64,000 bases of DNA from Clostridium lacusfryxellense (GTDB taxonomy: Bacteria > Bacillota > Clostridia > Clostridiales > Clostridiaceae). The translations under genes were made by a program, and so were the position numbers. A model generated the notes under the pieces. The model searched no databases, was not told the DNA's origin, and was given only the letters and a program-made list of their open reading frames with translations. This document shows, piece by piece, positions 1 to 9,208 of this stretch. Numbering within the stretch: position 1 is the first letter of the stretch; each line of letters begins with the position of its first letter. The stretch lies in NCBI RefSeq assembly GCF_018861735.1, contig NZ_JAHLEB010000014.1:36399-100398 (forward strand), in the 5' to 3' direction.

Positions 1-180
1 TGGGCCATAAAGTAATAATGAAGTTATCTTATCTGCCCTAATTGCTCGCTCTAGGAGCTTTCCCTTACCTAAAATATGCTCTTGTCCTATATAATCTTCT
101 AATTTCCCAGGCTTTAGTCTTTCAGCAAGTGGTGCATCTTTTAATAAGTTCTTTTGCGCTTGTAATTCAAATATATCCAT
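1..180 (-). CDS. rarA: Replication-associated recombination protein A, 5' end only
   Basis: The first 60 codons of a gene that runs off the left edge of the window. The product is the RarA/MgsA (WRNIP1-like) AAA+ ATPase, which acts at stalled replication forks. The N-terminus reads MDIFELQAQKNLLKDAPLAE, then RLKPGKLEDYIGQEHILGKG, then LLLYGP. This is the classic RarA opening (APLAxRxRP...GQ.H) running into the start of the Walker A loop, where the window ends. The ATG at 180 follows an AGGGTGA-type ribosome binding site. The gene diverges from the symporter gene at 443, so 181-442 holds promoters for both. Only the N-terminal end is visible, so intactness cannot be judged. Confidence 0.9.
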   Translation of the reverse strand, partial: MDIFELQAQKNLLKDAPLAERLKPGKLEDYIGQEHILGKGKLLERAIRADKITSLLLYGP

Positions 181-442
181 ATAATCACCCTTAAATCTTT
201 TATTTTCTTTATACTATTATATATTAATTATTACTTTTCTTCAATGCTATGATTCTCAAAATGAATTATAATTAACTAGTTCATTCATTTTTCATTGCAT
301 TCTAATTATATTTCTGATAAAATAACAACAGTAAATATTTCTGTATTTTTTCTAATATTATTGAATCTTTTTAAAATGCTCGTAACATAATTTTAAAGTT
401 ATGTGATTAATATGTTTAAATCAAGAAAAAAGGGAGTCAACT

Positions 443-1741
443 ATGAAAAAATTTAACTTATCAACTAAAATTCTGCTCGCAATGTTTATAGGAATGATTA
501 TTGGATTACTTTTTAATAACGAAATTAGTATTTTACCTCAAAGTTTGTACAAGCCCATTGAAACTTATGCATTAGCTCCGCTCGGAACTATGTTTATAAA
601 TGCAATAAAAATGCTTGTAGTTCCAATGGTTTTTGTTTCCTTAGTAAATGGTGTTGCTCAAATGGGTGATATAAAAAAATTAGGACGTGTAGGCGGAAAG
701 ACTATTGCTTTATATCTTCTAACAACAGCTCTTGCTATTACCATTGGTATTTCTCTAGCTCTCCTAATAAACCCAGGTGCTAATAGTAAATTAGTTACAG
801 GTAATCTTTCATTTGAGGCAGCGAAATCTGTTCCAGTAATGGACATGATTATAGATATGATTCCTACTAACCCAATTAAAGCAATGGTAGATGGAAATAT
901 GCTTCAAGTTATCGTATTTAGCTTGCTTCTTGGCGTTGCAATAATTAGTATTGATAAAGAAAAATCGAAGACAATACTAAATCTATTTGATGCACTCAAT
1001 GATGCTATAATAAAAATAATTGATTACATTATGATGTGTGCGCCTATCGGAGTATTTTGCTTAATAACTAAGGTACTTGCGACTCTCGGCCTAAGTTCAC
1101 TTGTTAATTTAGGTCTTTACATGATGACCATATTATTAGCCTTAGGTGTTCATTTGATATTTGTTTATACACTATTCTTATATGGTTTTACAAAGTTAAA
1201 TCCAATCACATTTTTCAAGAAGTTTTGGCCAGTAATGTCTATAGCTTTTAGTACTTCAAGCTCTAATGCCACTCTACCAGTTACCATGGAAGTAGTAGAA
1301 AAAAACTTTGGTGTTAAAAAAAGCATTTTAGGTTTTACCTTACCACTGGGTGCAACAATAAATATGGATGGAACAGCAATCATGCAAGGAGTTGCAACAA
1401 TTTTTATTGCTCAACTATTTAATACTAATTTAACATTTACTCAAATTTTAACTGTAATATTCACAGCTACCTTAGCCTCAGTTGGTACTGCTGGAGTTCC
1501 AGGAGTTGGTATGATTACCCTTGCCATGGTACTTGAATCAGTAGGTCTTCCAATTGAAGGTATAGCTCTTATTATTGGAGTAGATAGAATACTTGATATG
1601 TGTCGTACCGTTGTTAATACAGCTGGTGATGCAGTAGTAACAATGATTGTGGCAAAAGGTGAAAACGAGATAAACACTGATATATTCTACAGTAAAGAAA
1701 CTTTTTACATAAAAGATGCTACCATAACTGAAGAATCTTAA
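443..1741 (+). CDS. Dicarboxylate/amino acid:cation symporter (DAACS, GltP/GltT family)
   Basis: A 432-residue membrane protein that probably imports an acidic amino acid or C4-dicarboxylate with Na+ or H+. Visible family signatures are the serine-rich re-entrant loop SSSNATLP near residue 272, the NMDGT cation/substrate motif near 305, the second re-entrant loop (SVGTAGVPGVGM) near 346-358, and the TM8 segment DRILDMCRTVVNTAGDA near 380-397 with the substrate-binding Asp/Arg/Asn residues. The length is normal for the family. The ATG at 443 follows GGGAG. The gene stands alone and is followed directly by a strong terminator. Substrate choice (glutamate, aspartate or dicarboxylate) cannot be settled from sequence. 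Confidence 0.93.
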   Translation: MKKFNLSTKILLAMFIGMIIGLLFNNEISILPQSLYKPIETYALAPLGTMFINAIKMLVVPMVFVSLVNGVAQMGDIKKLGRVGGKTIALYLLTTALAITIGISLALLINPGANSKLVTGNLSFEAAKSVPVMDMIIDMIPTNPIKAMVDGNMLQVIVFSLLLGVAIISIDKEKSKTILNLFDALNDAIIKIIDYIMMCAPIGVFCLITKVLATLGLSSLVNLGLYMMTILLALGVHLIFVYTLFLYGFTKLNPITFFKKFWPVMSIAFSTSSSNATLPVTMEVVEKNFGVKKSILGFTLPLGATINMDGTAIMQGVATIFIAQLFNTNLTFTQILTVIFTATLASVGTAGVPGVGMITLAMVLESVGLPIEGIALIIGVDRILDMCRTVVNTAGDAVVTMIVAKGENEINTDIFYSKETFYIKDATITEES

Positions 1742-1771
1742 ATATCATAATAAAATATGATAAAATTTGAA

Positions 1772-1826
1772 TAAGGGAATGTAGTTAACTTGTATAAACA
1801 AATTAACTGCACTCCCTTATTTTATT
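1772..1826 (+). terminator. Bidirectional intrinsic terminator
   Basis: A 19-bp imperfect inverted repeat (arms about 1773-1791 and 1801-1819, with G-U pairs) is followed by a T-rich stretch. It lies between the convergent symporter and telA genes and probably ends both transcripts. Confidence 0.85.
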
Positions 1827-1855
1827 TGAATTTGAATTCTAATTTAATAAAATTA

Positions 1856-2956
1856 TTAACTCAAAGATTTCTTCTTTAATTTTTCTGTCATATCATGTAA
1901 TTTAACTATTCCTTCTGCTCTTAATCTCTTATTCTCATCTTCAATAGACTTAGTTTCTTCAATTCCCTGCATAATTGTATTCCAGGTTTTTTCAAGAGTT
2001 TCAATTTTCACACTTGTTCCTCCGGCGAGTTTTGCAATATCTACACTTTGACTTCTTATATTTTCAGCATTTTTCATTAACAATTCATTAGTGGTCCTGT
2101 CAAGTTCTGCTAAAGAATCAGATACTAACTTTTGCTTTTTTAAAGCAATAGCTTGAATTATTCCATTTTTAAATACTGGTATAGTTATTATAAAAGCAGA
2201 ATGAACTTTAGATATCAATTTATAATTTCCTCTTTGAATCATTTTAATTTGAGGAGCTGTTTGTAATGACACCATCTTAGCCATTTCCAAATCATAAATC
2301 CTTTGTTTTAACATTTCAACAGCTGCTTTAGCATTCTCTAAATTTATTGCATTTATTTGTTCACCATTCGACGCTAAAACCTCAAGTTTAGGCATTTCAT
2401 CCTTCTCATATTTTTCTGCAACCATATTACCTGCAGTAATGTATTTTTCTAATTCAGCGTAATACTCAAAATTTTGGTTATATAAATTCTCAAGTAATAA
2501 GTTAGTACTATTTATCTCTGCCTTATATCCACTCAGACTTGTATAGACCTTATCTATCTCTCCTCCAATTGTTTTATACTTTCCTAGCATTTTATCAATT
2601 GCCTTAGCTGGTTTACTAAACATCTTTGCAAGGAATCCCTTTTTTTCTTCCTCAAAATCTTGTTTATCGAATTTTTTCATTATACTAGTAAGTTCCTTTA
2701 TCATAACACCTGAATTTTCAACACTACTAGTTTTAATAGAATTTAATATCTGATCTGCAAATTTTGATATTTGCTGAGCTGGTTCATTTCCAAATTCCAA
2801 TATTGCATTTGCATCCTTAATATTTATATTAGAGGCAATTTGAATTACTTGAGGTGAAACTTTAAGCTGATTACTTATGCTTATCGCCTTTTGCTCAATA
2901 TTTTTTTCTTCAATGTTCTGATCTTCAATTTTAAGTATTTGATTGTTATTTTCCAT
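1856..2956 (-). CDS. telA: TelA/KlaA-family toxic anion resistance protein
   Basis: A 366-residue cytoplasmic, largely helical protein of the TelA family (PF05816), named for tellurite resistance and homologous to B. subtilis YceH. Visible features are a charged N-terminal segment, a basic patch around GFLAKMFSKPAKAIDKML, long coiled-coil-like helices and the conserved core running from KMIQRGN to the C-terminal lysines. The in-frame GTG at 2965 lies within the ribosome binding site region. The ATG at 2956 sits 8 nt after GAGGAG and is the better start. It lies 39 bp downstream of the yceG homologue, the same partner it has in the B. subtilis yce locus, so the two are probably one operon. The exact biochemical role of TelA is not known. 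Confidence 0.9.
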   Translation of the reverse strand: MENNNQILKIEDQNIEEKNIEQKAISISNQLKVSPQVIQIASNINIKDANAILEFGNEPAQQISKFADQILNSIKTSSVENSGVMIKELTSIMKKFDKQDFEEEKKGFLAKMFSKPAKAIDKMLGKYKTIGGEIDKVYTSLSGYKAEINSTNLLLENLYNQNFEYYAELEKYITAGNMVAEKYEKDEMPKLEVLASNGEQINAINLENAKAAVEMLKQRIYDLEMAKMVSLQTAPQIKMIQRGNYKLISKVHSAFIITIPVFKNGIIQAIALKKQKLVSDSLAELDRTTNELLMKNAENIRSQSVDIAKLAGGTSVKIETLEKTWNTIMQGIEETKSIEDENKRLRAEGIVKLHDMTEKLKKKSLS

Positions 2957-2995
2957 GTTTTCCACTCCTCTTATATGTTTATTAATTTTTATAAT

Positions 2996-4642
2996 TTAAC
3001 TCTTAAATAGATTTTCGAAGAAACCTTTTTTTCTCTCCACATATTTTTTAAAATGGAGTTTAAAGCTGATATTTTCGAGTCTATGAATGTCGTATTGCTC
3101 TGGATATATATAATTCTCTATGTCATTATATCCTGAAGGGTTATATATAACTATATCTATACCCATATTATTCATAAATGTTAACATTATGCAATCTTCA
3201 AAAGATAAGTTTCCATTTTCTTCATTATTATATATTACAATTTTAGGAACTTCTTCCGGATAATCATATACTTGAAGTAATTCAAGCATCGCCCTATCTA
3301 AATTTATTAGCACTGAGAAAATATCCACTTGCAAATCTCTTAAATCTTCTTTTTCAACATTTATAATTATAGGATTGAGGCATAAGTCTTTAATTTTATT
3401 TGCCATATTTTTTTGAAGGCCAGTTCTAAGCTCTTTGTATTTCCACCAAGATGAATTAATCATTTCATCTACATCAAATTCTGAAAAAACATCGCTAGGA
3501 TATATTTGATTAAACTTTCCATATTCTAGATGAGCAACCTTCATTATAGGTAATTCGTTGTAAAATTTAGTGAATTTTTGGGTTATAACATTGTTAATTT
3601 CCTTAAAATAATTATCGATTTTCTCATGAGTACCACATATTTTAGAGAACATATTAGGAACGACTACCGTTGACCCTTTAACATTAAATCCTTCTCTTAC
3701 AGACGCTTTTTCCTTAATCCATACATATATTTCCTCATATGTGGTATTAAGAGTGATTGCATCTAGGTTATAATCTGCAAACTGCCAAGGTCTATAGAAG
3801 CCTGAATCATCTGTATACAAAGTATTATTAAGTTCTTGTCTCGCATTATATGCAGTAGTCCTAATTCTATCCTCAGCGTTAATTGGAAAAGGTTTTATTT
3901 CAATATTGTAATTATAAACAATCTCCTTAGAAAAAACATTATATTTATCAATTTCAAGAAAACTCCCTGAATCCTTTGGATTAAAATATAATATGTCACA
4001 ACCCAGTGTTGATAATAATATCAAATAAAAAACTTCTGCTCTTGTTATTTCTCCATAAAACAGAACTTTAGGATTAACATTCATATAATCAAATTTATCA
4101 AATAATTTATCAGAATATATGTTTATCCAATGAATTATATAATTTATAATCACTTTAATATTATTATTATCCAAGTTTTCATTGCTTTTCAAATAATATT
4201 CTATTAATCCTTTAAGGTTATTTTTAATTTGCTGCGATAAAACTTTGTTTGATAAATTCGGGAAAAGACCATTGTCATTTATTAAATTTATAATTAAGGT
4301 GACATCTAAAGGTTGCGTTTTTAATACCTTTTCCCAAATGCCATTCAAAATATTTTGAAGTCTTATGCTAATGTCTTTATCTAATCCTTCACTAACTCTA
4401 ATGTAACATGGCCCCATCTTCTTTAATTCTTTGTCCATACTATATAGGTTTTCATAATAATCTTTCTCATTATTTTTTATCCCTATGAATCTATAAAAAT
4501 ATTTTGGTATAGTTATAATATTAGAGTTATATTGAAATTTACTTCTCTTACAAATTTCTGTTTTCAAACTACTTATGATGTCTTCATCAATGTCTAAATT
4601 CACGCTATTAATTTCTAAATTATTTAAGCTATCCTTCTCCAT
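2996..4642 (-). CDS. YceG-family protein, partner of TelA in stress (ter-like) loci
   Basis: A 548-residue soluble protein resembling B. subtilis YceG, which belongs to a family described as a putative component of a biosynthetic module linked to tellurium/stress resistance genes. There is no signal peptide and no membrane segment. Two similar regions are visible (CYIRVSEGLDKDISIRLQNI and a C-terminal part with LINLDRAMLELLQVYDYPEE), but I see no catalytic motif I can name. It lies directly upstream of telA. The usual TerC/TerD partners are absent from this window. The ATG at 4642 follows AGGTG; a GTG at 4648 is an alternative start. The family call rests on overall resemblance plus the neighbouring telA. 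Confidence 0.75.
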   Translation of the reverse strand: MEKDSLNNLEINSVNLDIDEDIISSLKTEICKRSKFQYNSNIITIPKYFYRFIGIKNNEKDYYENLYSMDKELKKMGPCYIRVSEGLDKDISIRLQNILNGIWEKVLKTQPLDVTLIINLINDNGLFPNLSNKVLSQQIKNNLKGLIEYYLKSNENLDNNNIKVIINYIIHWINIYSDKLFDKFDYMNVNPKVLFYGEITRAEVFYLILLSTLGCDILYFNPKDSGSFLEIDKYNVFSKEIVYNYNIEIKPFPINAEDRIRTTAYNARQELNNTLYTDDSGFYRPWQFADYNLDAITLNTTYEEIYVWIKEKASVREGFNVKGSTVVVPNMFSKICGTHEKIDNYFKEINNVITQKFTKFYNELPIMKVAHLEYGKFNQIYPSDVFSEFDVDEMINSSWWKYKELRTGLQKNMANKIKDLCLNPIIINVEKEDLRDLQVDIFSVLINLDRAMLELLQVYDYPEEVPKIVIYNNEENGNLSFEDCIMLTFMNNMGIDIVIYNPSGYNDIENYIYPEQYDIHRLENISFKLHFKKYVERKKGFFENLFKS

Positions 4643-5062
4643 ATTCACCTAACCTTTTCAATTGTATTTTATCGTAAATATAGTTTATTTATCCATAATA
4701 AGTATAACATAATAATCCTATACTTTTCATTGCAATATATTGAAAAATAAACATTTTTTATAGAAATTTATTGTTAAAATAATCTTATTATTTAAAAATG
4801 ATTTTATTTAATAAAAAGTGTTCATTTATACACAAAAATGGTGTAATATAAATAGTATAGTTTACTTTATATACAATTACGCAAAAATTTTATATACATT
4901 TAACAATCTTTACATTATTATGTATAAAGCTATATTATAATCATTAATTCAGCTAAAAATCATCATAAGGTAGCTATCAATATTTATTGTTATCTACCTT
5001 ACAAACGCGATTAAGGATATAACACTTGTTATATCCCTTAAAGAACTACAAGGAGGTTTATT
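4643..5062. promoter_or_regulatory. Divergent promoter region and rnf leader with two hairpins
   Basis: About 420 bp of very AT-rich non-coding DNA lies between yceG (leftward) and rnfC (rightward). Just before rnfC there are two inverted repeats. The first has arms 4967-4980 and 4987-5000 (imperfect). The second has arms 5015-5023 and 5028-5036 (a perfect 9-bp stem with a 4-nt loop), ending about 20 nt before the AAGGAGG ribosome binding site. Neither has the U-run of a terminator. They may stabilise the mRNA or control rnf translation; this is inference. Confidence 0.5.
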
Positions 5063-6385
5063 ATGGGATTTTTGACTTTTAAAAAAGGAATTCACCCGAG
5101 TGGTAGAAAAGACTTAAGTATGCAAAAAGCAATTCAAGATTTGCTTCCAAAAGGCAACTTAGTATTTCCTATGCAACAACATATAGGAGCGCCATGCGAA
5201 CCTTTAGTTAAAAAAGGTGATAGAGTACTTGTGGCACAAAAAATAGGTGAATCCAAAGCCTTTGTGTCCGCACCAATATATTCAAGTGTGTCTGGTACTG
5301 TAAAAGATGTGGCTCCAAGACTTCATAGCAATGGAACTATGGTATTGTCGATTATTGTTGAAAACGATAATTTGTATGAAGAGGTACTTACTATGACTCC
5401 TCATGCCGACTATGAAAAGCTATCTAAAAGTGAACTAGTAACTATCATTAAAGAAGCTGGTATTGTAGGTATGGGTGGAGCAGGTTTTCCAACTCATATT
5501 AAACTTAACCCACCAGCAGACAAAATCATAGACAGTATTATAATAAATGCTGCTGAATGTGAACCGTATCTAACCTGTGATTACAGAATGATGATGGAAA
5601 AGTCTACTGAAATAGCTATCGGTTTAAAAATCATTCTTCAAATGTTTCCTGGTGTTCGCGGTTATATTGGAATAGAAGATAATAAACCTGAGGCAATTGA
5701 AGTTATGAAAAAAGCTTGTGAAAACATTACTAATGTAGAAGTTACTCCACTTGTTACAAAATATCCTCAAGGTGCTGAAAAACAATTAATTTATTCAATT
5801 ACCGGCAGAGAATTACCTTCTGGTAAACTTCCTGCAGATGTTGGATGTATTGTTCAAAATGTTGGTTCTGCATATGAAATTTATAATGCTGTAGTAAACG
5901 GCAGACCACTTACAGAGAGAGTCTTAACCGTAACTGGAGAAGCTATTAAAGAACCTCTTAATTTAAGAGTTAAATTTGGAACTTCTATTGAAGAAGTTAT
6001 TGAAGCAGCTGGTGGATTTAAAGAGACTCCTGTTAAAGTGATTTCAGGCGGACCTATGATGGGAACAACATTAAGTTCACTAGATACCCCTGTAATTAAA
6101 GGAACCTCAGGTGTACTTTGTTTAACAAAAGATCAAGCTAAATTAGAAGAAGAATCTAGTTGCATACGATGTGGAAAATGTATGAGTGTCTGTCCAATGT
6201 TTTTAAACCCAACAAAACTTAACTCTTTAGTTTTAAGAGGTAATTATGAAGAGTTTGAAGAGCTTCATGGTATGGATTGTATCGAATGTGCATGTTGTTC
6301 TTTTGTATGCCCTGCTAAACGTCATTTAACTCAAACTTGCCGTGAAGGTAAACGAACAATAAATATTAATAGAAGAAAAAAATAG
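5063..6385 (+). CDS. rnfC: Rnf complex subunit C (NADH-binding, FMN and two 4Fe-4S clusters)
   Basis: A 440-residue peripheral subunit of the Rnf complex (ferredoxin:NAD+ oxidoreductase, Na+- or H+-translocating), at the cytoplasmic face where NAD+ is reduced. It shows the RnfC barrel-sandwich opening, a GMGGAGFPTH flavin/NADH motif near residue 137, and two ferredoxin motifs, CIRCGKCMSVCP near 367 and CIECACCSFVCP near 406. The length is the short clostridial form, without the long Ala-rich C-terminus of proteobacterial RnfC. The ATG at 5063 follows AAGGAGG. It is the first gene of rnfCDGEAB, the usual order in Clostridium and Acetobacterium. Confidence 0.96.
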   Translation: MGFLTFKKGIHPSGRKDLSMQKAIQDLLPKGNLVFPMQQHIGAPCEPLVKKGDRVLVAQKIGESKAFVSAPIYSSVSGTVKDVAPRLHSNGTMVLSIIVENDNLYEEVLTMTPHADYEKLSKSELVTIIKEAGIVGMGGAGFPTHIKLNPPADKIIDSIIINAAECEPYLTCDYRMMMEKSTEIAIGLKIILQMFPGVRGYIGIEDNKPEAIEVMKKACENITNVEVTPLVTKYPQGAEKQLIYSITGRELPSGKLPADVGCIVQNVGSAYEIYNAVVNGRPLTERVLTVTGEAIKEPLNLRVKFGTSIEEVIEAAGGFKETPVKVISGGPMMGTTLSSLDTPVIKGTSGVLCLTKDQAKLEEESSCIRCGKCMSVCPMFLNPTKLNSLVLRGNYEEFEELHGMDCIECACCSFVCPAKRHLTQTCREGKRTININRRKK

Positions 6386-6400
6386 ATAGAGGTGAATTAT

Positions 6401-7321
6401 ATGTATACAGTATCTTCATCCCCACACATAAAATCAAATGATTCTGTGCAGGGTATAATGAGAGACGTAATAATAGCATTAATACCTGCTACCTTCGCTG
6501 GAATATATTTTTTCGGAATGCAAGCATTTTTAGTTACATTGGTATCCGTACTATCATGTATTGTAGCAGAGGCTTTATGGCAAAATTTTACACATAGAAA
6601 AATTACAATAGGAGATCTAAGCGCTGTTGTAACTGGTTTATTACTTGCTTTTAATTTGCCAGCTGCTGTTCCACTTTGGCTTCCTGCAATTGGAGGATTT
6701 TTCGCTATAATAATTGTAAAACAATTTTTTGGTGGAATAGGCCAAAACATAATGAATCCAGCATTAGCTGCTAGAGCATTTTTACTTGCTTCTTGGCCAG
6801 TTCATATGACTAATTGGACTGTTGATGGTGTTGCATCCGCTACTCCACTTGCTCTACTTAAAAGTGGAAGTGATGCATTGCCTAGTCTAATGAACGTTTT
6901 TGTTGGTAATATTGGTGGTTGTATTGGTGATACATCCGTACTTGCATTACTTATTGGAGGAGCTTATCTATTATATAGAAAAATAATAAGCCTCCATACT
7001 CCAGTAGCATTTATCGGCAGTGTATTTATTTTAACTTTAATATTAGGTAGAGACGGTCTTATGACTGGCAATGCATTATATGAAATTTGTACTGGAGGAT
7101 TAGTTCTGGGTGCTTTCTTTATGGCTACGGATTATTCAACTTCTCCAATGACAAAAAAAGGACAAGTTATATTTGGAATCGGATGTGGAGTATTAACCAC
7201 AGTAATACGTTTATATGGTGGATATCCTGAAGGAGTGTCCTACGCTATATTGATAATGAGCTTATTTGTACCATTTATAGATAAGTTTACAGCTCCACGA
7301 ATTTTTGGGGAGGTGAAATAA
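6401..7321 (+). CDS. rnfD: Rnf complex subunit D (membrane, covalent FMN)
   Basis: A 306-residue integral membrane subunit of the NqrB/RnfD family with about ten hydrophobic segments. The motif ASATPLALL near residue 146 matches the flavinylation site (S-x-T type) where FMN is attached through a threonine phosphoester. Other family marks are the GGIGQNIMNPALAARAF stretch and TDYSTSPMTKKGQ. The GTG at 6392 lies inside the ribosome binding site AGAGGTG, so the ATG at 6401 is the likely start. The gene follows rnfC by 15 bp and abuts rnfG. Confidence 0.95.
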   Translation: MYTVSSSPHIKSNDSVQGIMRDVIIALIPATFAGIYFFGMQAFLVTLVSVLSCIVAEALWQNFTHRKITIGDLSAVVTGLLLAFNLPAAVPLWLPAIGGFFAIIIVKQFFGGIGQNIMNPALAARAFLLASWPVHMTNWTVDGVASATPLALLKSGSDALPSLMNVFVGNIGGCIGDTSVLALLIGGAYLLYRKIISLHTPVAFIGSVFILTLILGRDGLMTGNALYEICTGGLVLGAFFMATDYSTSPMTKKGQVIFGIGCGVLTTVIRLYGGYPEGVSYAILIMSLFVPFIDKFTAPRIFGEVK

Positions 7322-7894
7322 TTGAAAGAGAATATAAAATTAGGATTAATATTGCTTTTAATTACAGGAATTGCAGGATTTTTACTCGGAGGTGCCTATG
7401 AAATAACAAAAGCACCTATAGCTGAAAAAGTTGCAGCCGATAAGCAAACGGCTATGAAAGAATTACTACCAAAAGCTGATAAGTTTAACACAGTAGATGT
7501 TAATGCAAAAGATAAAGGAAAAATATCAGAAGTTAATTCTGCCCTAGCGGGTACTGATATAATCGGATACACTATAAATGTTGCCCCAAAAGGGTATGCT
7601 GGCCCAATAGAACTAATGGTTGGAATATCATCTGATGGAAAAGTCACTGGTATGAAAATTTTATCACTTGCTGAAACACCAGGTCTTGGTGCCAATGCTC
7701 CAAAACCAGAATTTTCAGGTCAATTTAAAAACAAACCAATAAAAGAGAAATTAGAAGTTGTAAAAATAGCTCCTACAAAGGACACTCAAATAGAAGCTAT
7801 TACGGGTGCAACTATTACATCGAAGGCTGTTACACTTGGAGTTAACGATGCTATTGATTTTTATAACTCTTCATTGAAAGGAGATAAAAAATAA
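7322..7894 (+). CDS. rnfG: Rnf complex subunit G (covalent FMN, extracytoplasmic)
   Basis: A 190-residue subunit with one N-terminal membrane anchor (about residues 6-26) and an outward-facing FMN-binding domain. The flavinylation motif TGATIT near residue 160 carries the threonine that ApbE modifies. It starts with TTG directly after the rnfD stop; GGGGAGGTG at the end of rnfD serves as its ribosome binding site. Its stop overlaps the rnfE start (TAATG), suggesting translational coupling. The modifying enzyme ApbE is encoded about 4 kb downstream on the other strand. Confidence 0.95.
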   Translation: MKENIKLGLILLLITGIAGFLLGGAYEITKAPIAEKVAADKQTAMKELLPKADKFNTVDVNAKDKGKISEVNSALAGTDIIGYTINVAPKGYAGPIELMVGISSDGKVTGMKILSLAETPGLGANAPKPEFSGQFKNKPIKEKLEVVKIAPTKDTQIEAITGATITSKAVTLGVNDAIDFYNSSLKGDKK

Positions 7895-8586
7895 TGAGCA
7901 CATTTTCTGAAAGAATAAGAAACGGTGTAATAACCGAAAATCCAATATTTGTACAAGTTCTGGCTATGTGTCCAACTTTAGCTGTTACCAGTAGTGTTGT
8001 TGATGCTGCCGGTATGGGCATGGCATCTACTGTAGTATTAATAGGTTCGAATGTTATCATATCATTGATAAGAAAATTGGTTCCAGATAAGATTCGTATA
8101 CCAGCTTATATTACTGTAATCGCTACATTTGTTACATTGATACAATTTTTGTTAGCAGGTTTTGTTCCATCTTTATATAAATCCTTAGGAATTTTTATAC
8201 CCCTTATAGTTGTTAACTGTGTAATTCTAGGAAGAGCTGAATCCTTTGCAGGTAAAAACAAAGTATTCCCTTCACTTTTTGATGCTATTGGAATGGGACT
8301 TGGATTTACCATAGCATTAGTAATTCTAGGTTCAATAAGAGAATTGCTAGGAGCTGGTTCAATTCTTGGTTTTAAAGTATTTGGAAACTCTTTTGAACCT
8401 GCTATAATGATGGTTTTAGCTCCTGGAGCTTTTATTACTCTTGGAATTTTAATGGCTTTACTAAATCAGAGATCAATCAATAAAACAAATAAAGTTAATT
8501 ATAAAATTGCGCATTTTCATGAAATTGACCCCGTTACTGGTGAATGTACTGGTTGTGGATCTTGTGCTCATAGTTGCAAGCGATAA
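7894..8586 (+). CDS. rnfE: Rnf complex subunit E (membrane) with a cysteine-rich tail
   Basis: A 230-residue integral membrane subunit of the NqrD/RnfE family with six hydrophobic helices. It shows family marks NPIFVQVLAMCPTLAVT near residues 10-25 and a conserved GRAESFA. RnfE and RnfA form the symmetric membrane core thought to hold a [2Fe-2S] cluster between them. The C-terminus extends beyond the last helix as a hydrophilic tail with CTGCGSCAHSC (residues about 217-227), a four-cysteine CxxCxxCxxxC pattern. The start overlaps the rnfG stop. Confidence 0.95.
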   Translation: MSTFSERIRNGVITENPIFVQVLAMCPTLAVTSSVVDAAGMGMASTVVLIGSNVIISLIRKLVPDKIRIPAYITVIATFVTLIQFLLAGFVPSLYKSLGIFIPLIVVNCVILGRAESFAGKNKVFPSLFDAIGMGLGFTIALVILGSIRELLGAGSILGFKVFGNSFEPAIMMVLAPGAFITLGILMALLNQRSINKTNKVNYKIAHFHEIDPVTGECTGCGSCAHSCKR

Positions 8587-8620
8587 TTTTATTTAACTTT
8601 ATTAAGAAAGGTGGATTTAA

Positions 8621-9208
8621 ATGAGACTTTTTTCAATTTTCATAAGTGCATTTCTAGTAAATAATTTCGTATTATCCAGATTCCTAGGGATATGTTCTTT
8701 CCTAGGTGTTTCTAAAAAAACTGAAACTGCAAAAGGTATGGGACTAGCAGTAGTGTTTGTTATGTTCCTAGCATCATTCATGACTTTTGTGGTTTATAAC
8801 TTAATTTTAGTTCCATTACATGTAACCTTTTTATCAACACTTGCTTTTGTACTAGTAATTGCTGCGTTAGTTCAATTTGTTGAAATGGTTATTAAGAAGA
8901 CACAACCAAGTCTCTACAAAGCACTTGGAATATTTCTTCCATTAATATCAACTAATTGTGCTGTTCTTGGTATGGCACTTATAAACCAACAAGAAAAATA
9001 TACATTAATAGAATCTCTTGTTAATTCACTTGGAGCGTCTTTTGGTTATATGCTTGCAATTGTACTCCTTTCAGGCTTAAGAGAAAGAATGGAAGCCAAT
9101 GATAACATGCCTTTAGCTTTTAAAGGACTACCTATTTCACTAATTACAGCTGGACTCATGTCTATCGCATTTTTAGGCTTTAGCGGTTTAAAATTGGGAG
9201 GTATTTAA
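8621..9208 (+). CDS. rnfA: Rnf complex subunit A (membrane)
   Basis: A 195-residue membrane subunit of the NqrE/RnfA family. The N-terminus has [18 protein letters not shown] with the cysteine that helps coordinate the intramembrane [2Fe-2S] cluster, and [10 protein letters not shown] is present near residue 110. Six helices and normal length. The ribosome binding site AAAGGTGG precedes the ATG at 8621; 34 bp separate it from rnfE, and rnfB starts immediately after its stop. Confidence 0.96.
   Translation: MRLFSIFISAFLVNNFVLSRFLGICSFLGVSKKTETAKGMGLAVVFVMFLASFMTFVVYNLILVPLHVTFLSTLAFVLVIAALVQFVEMVIKKTQPSLYKALGIFLPLISTNCAVLGMALINQQEKYTLIESLVNSLGASFGYMLAIVLLSGLRERMEANDNMPLAFKGLPISLITAGLMSIAFLGFSGLKLGGI

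Noticed and set aside
1856..4642. Phage- or plasmid-borne tellurite resistance island
   Set aside because: There are no integrase, mobilisation or TerB/C/D genes, and composition matches the neighbours; it looks like an ordinary chromosomal pair.
4770..4800. TTGTTAAAATAATCTTATTA as a Rex operator for rnf
   Set aside because: Only one half-site resembles the clostridial Rex consensus; the second half does not match, and such strings are expected by chance in DNA this AT-rich.
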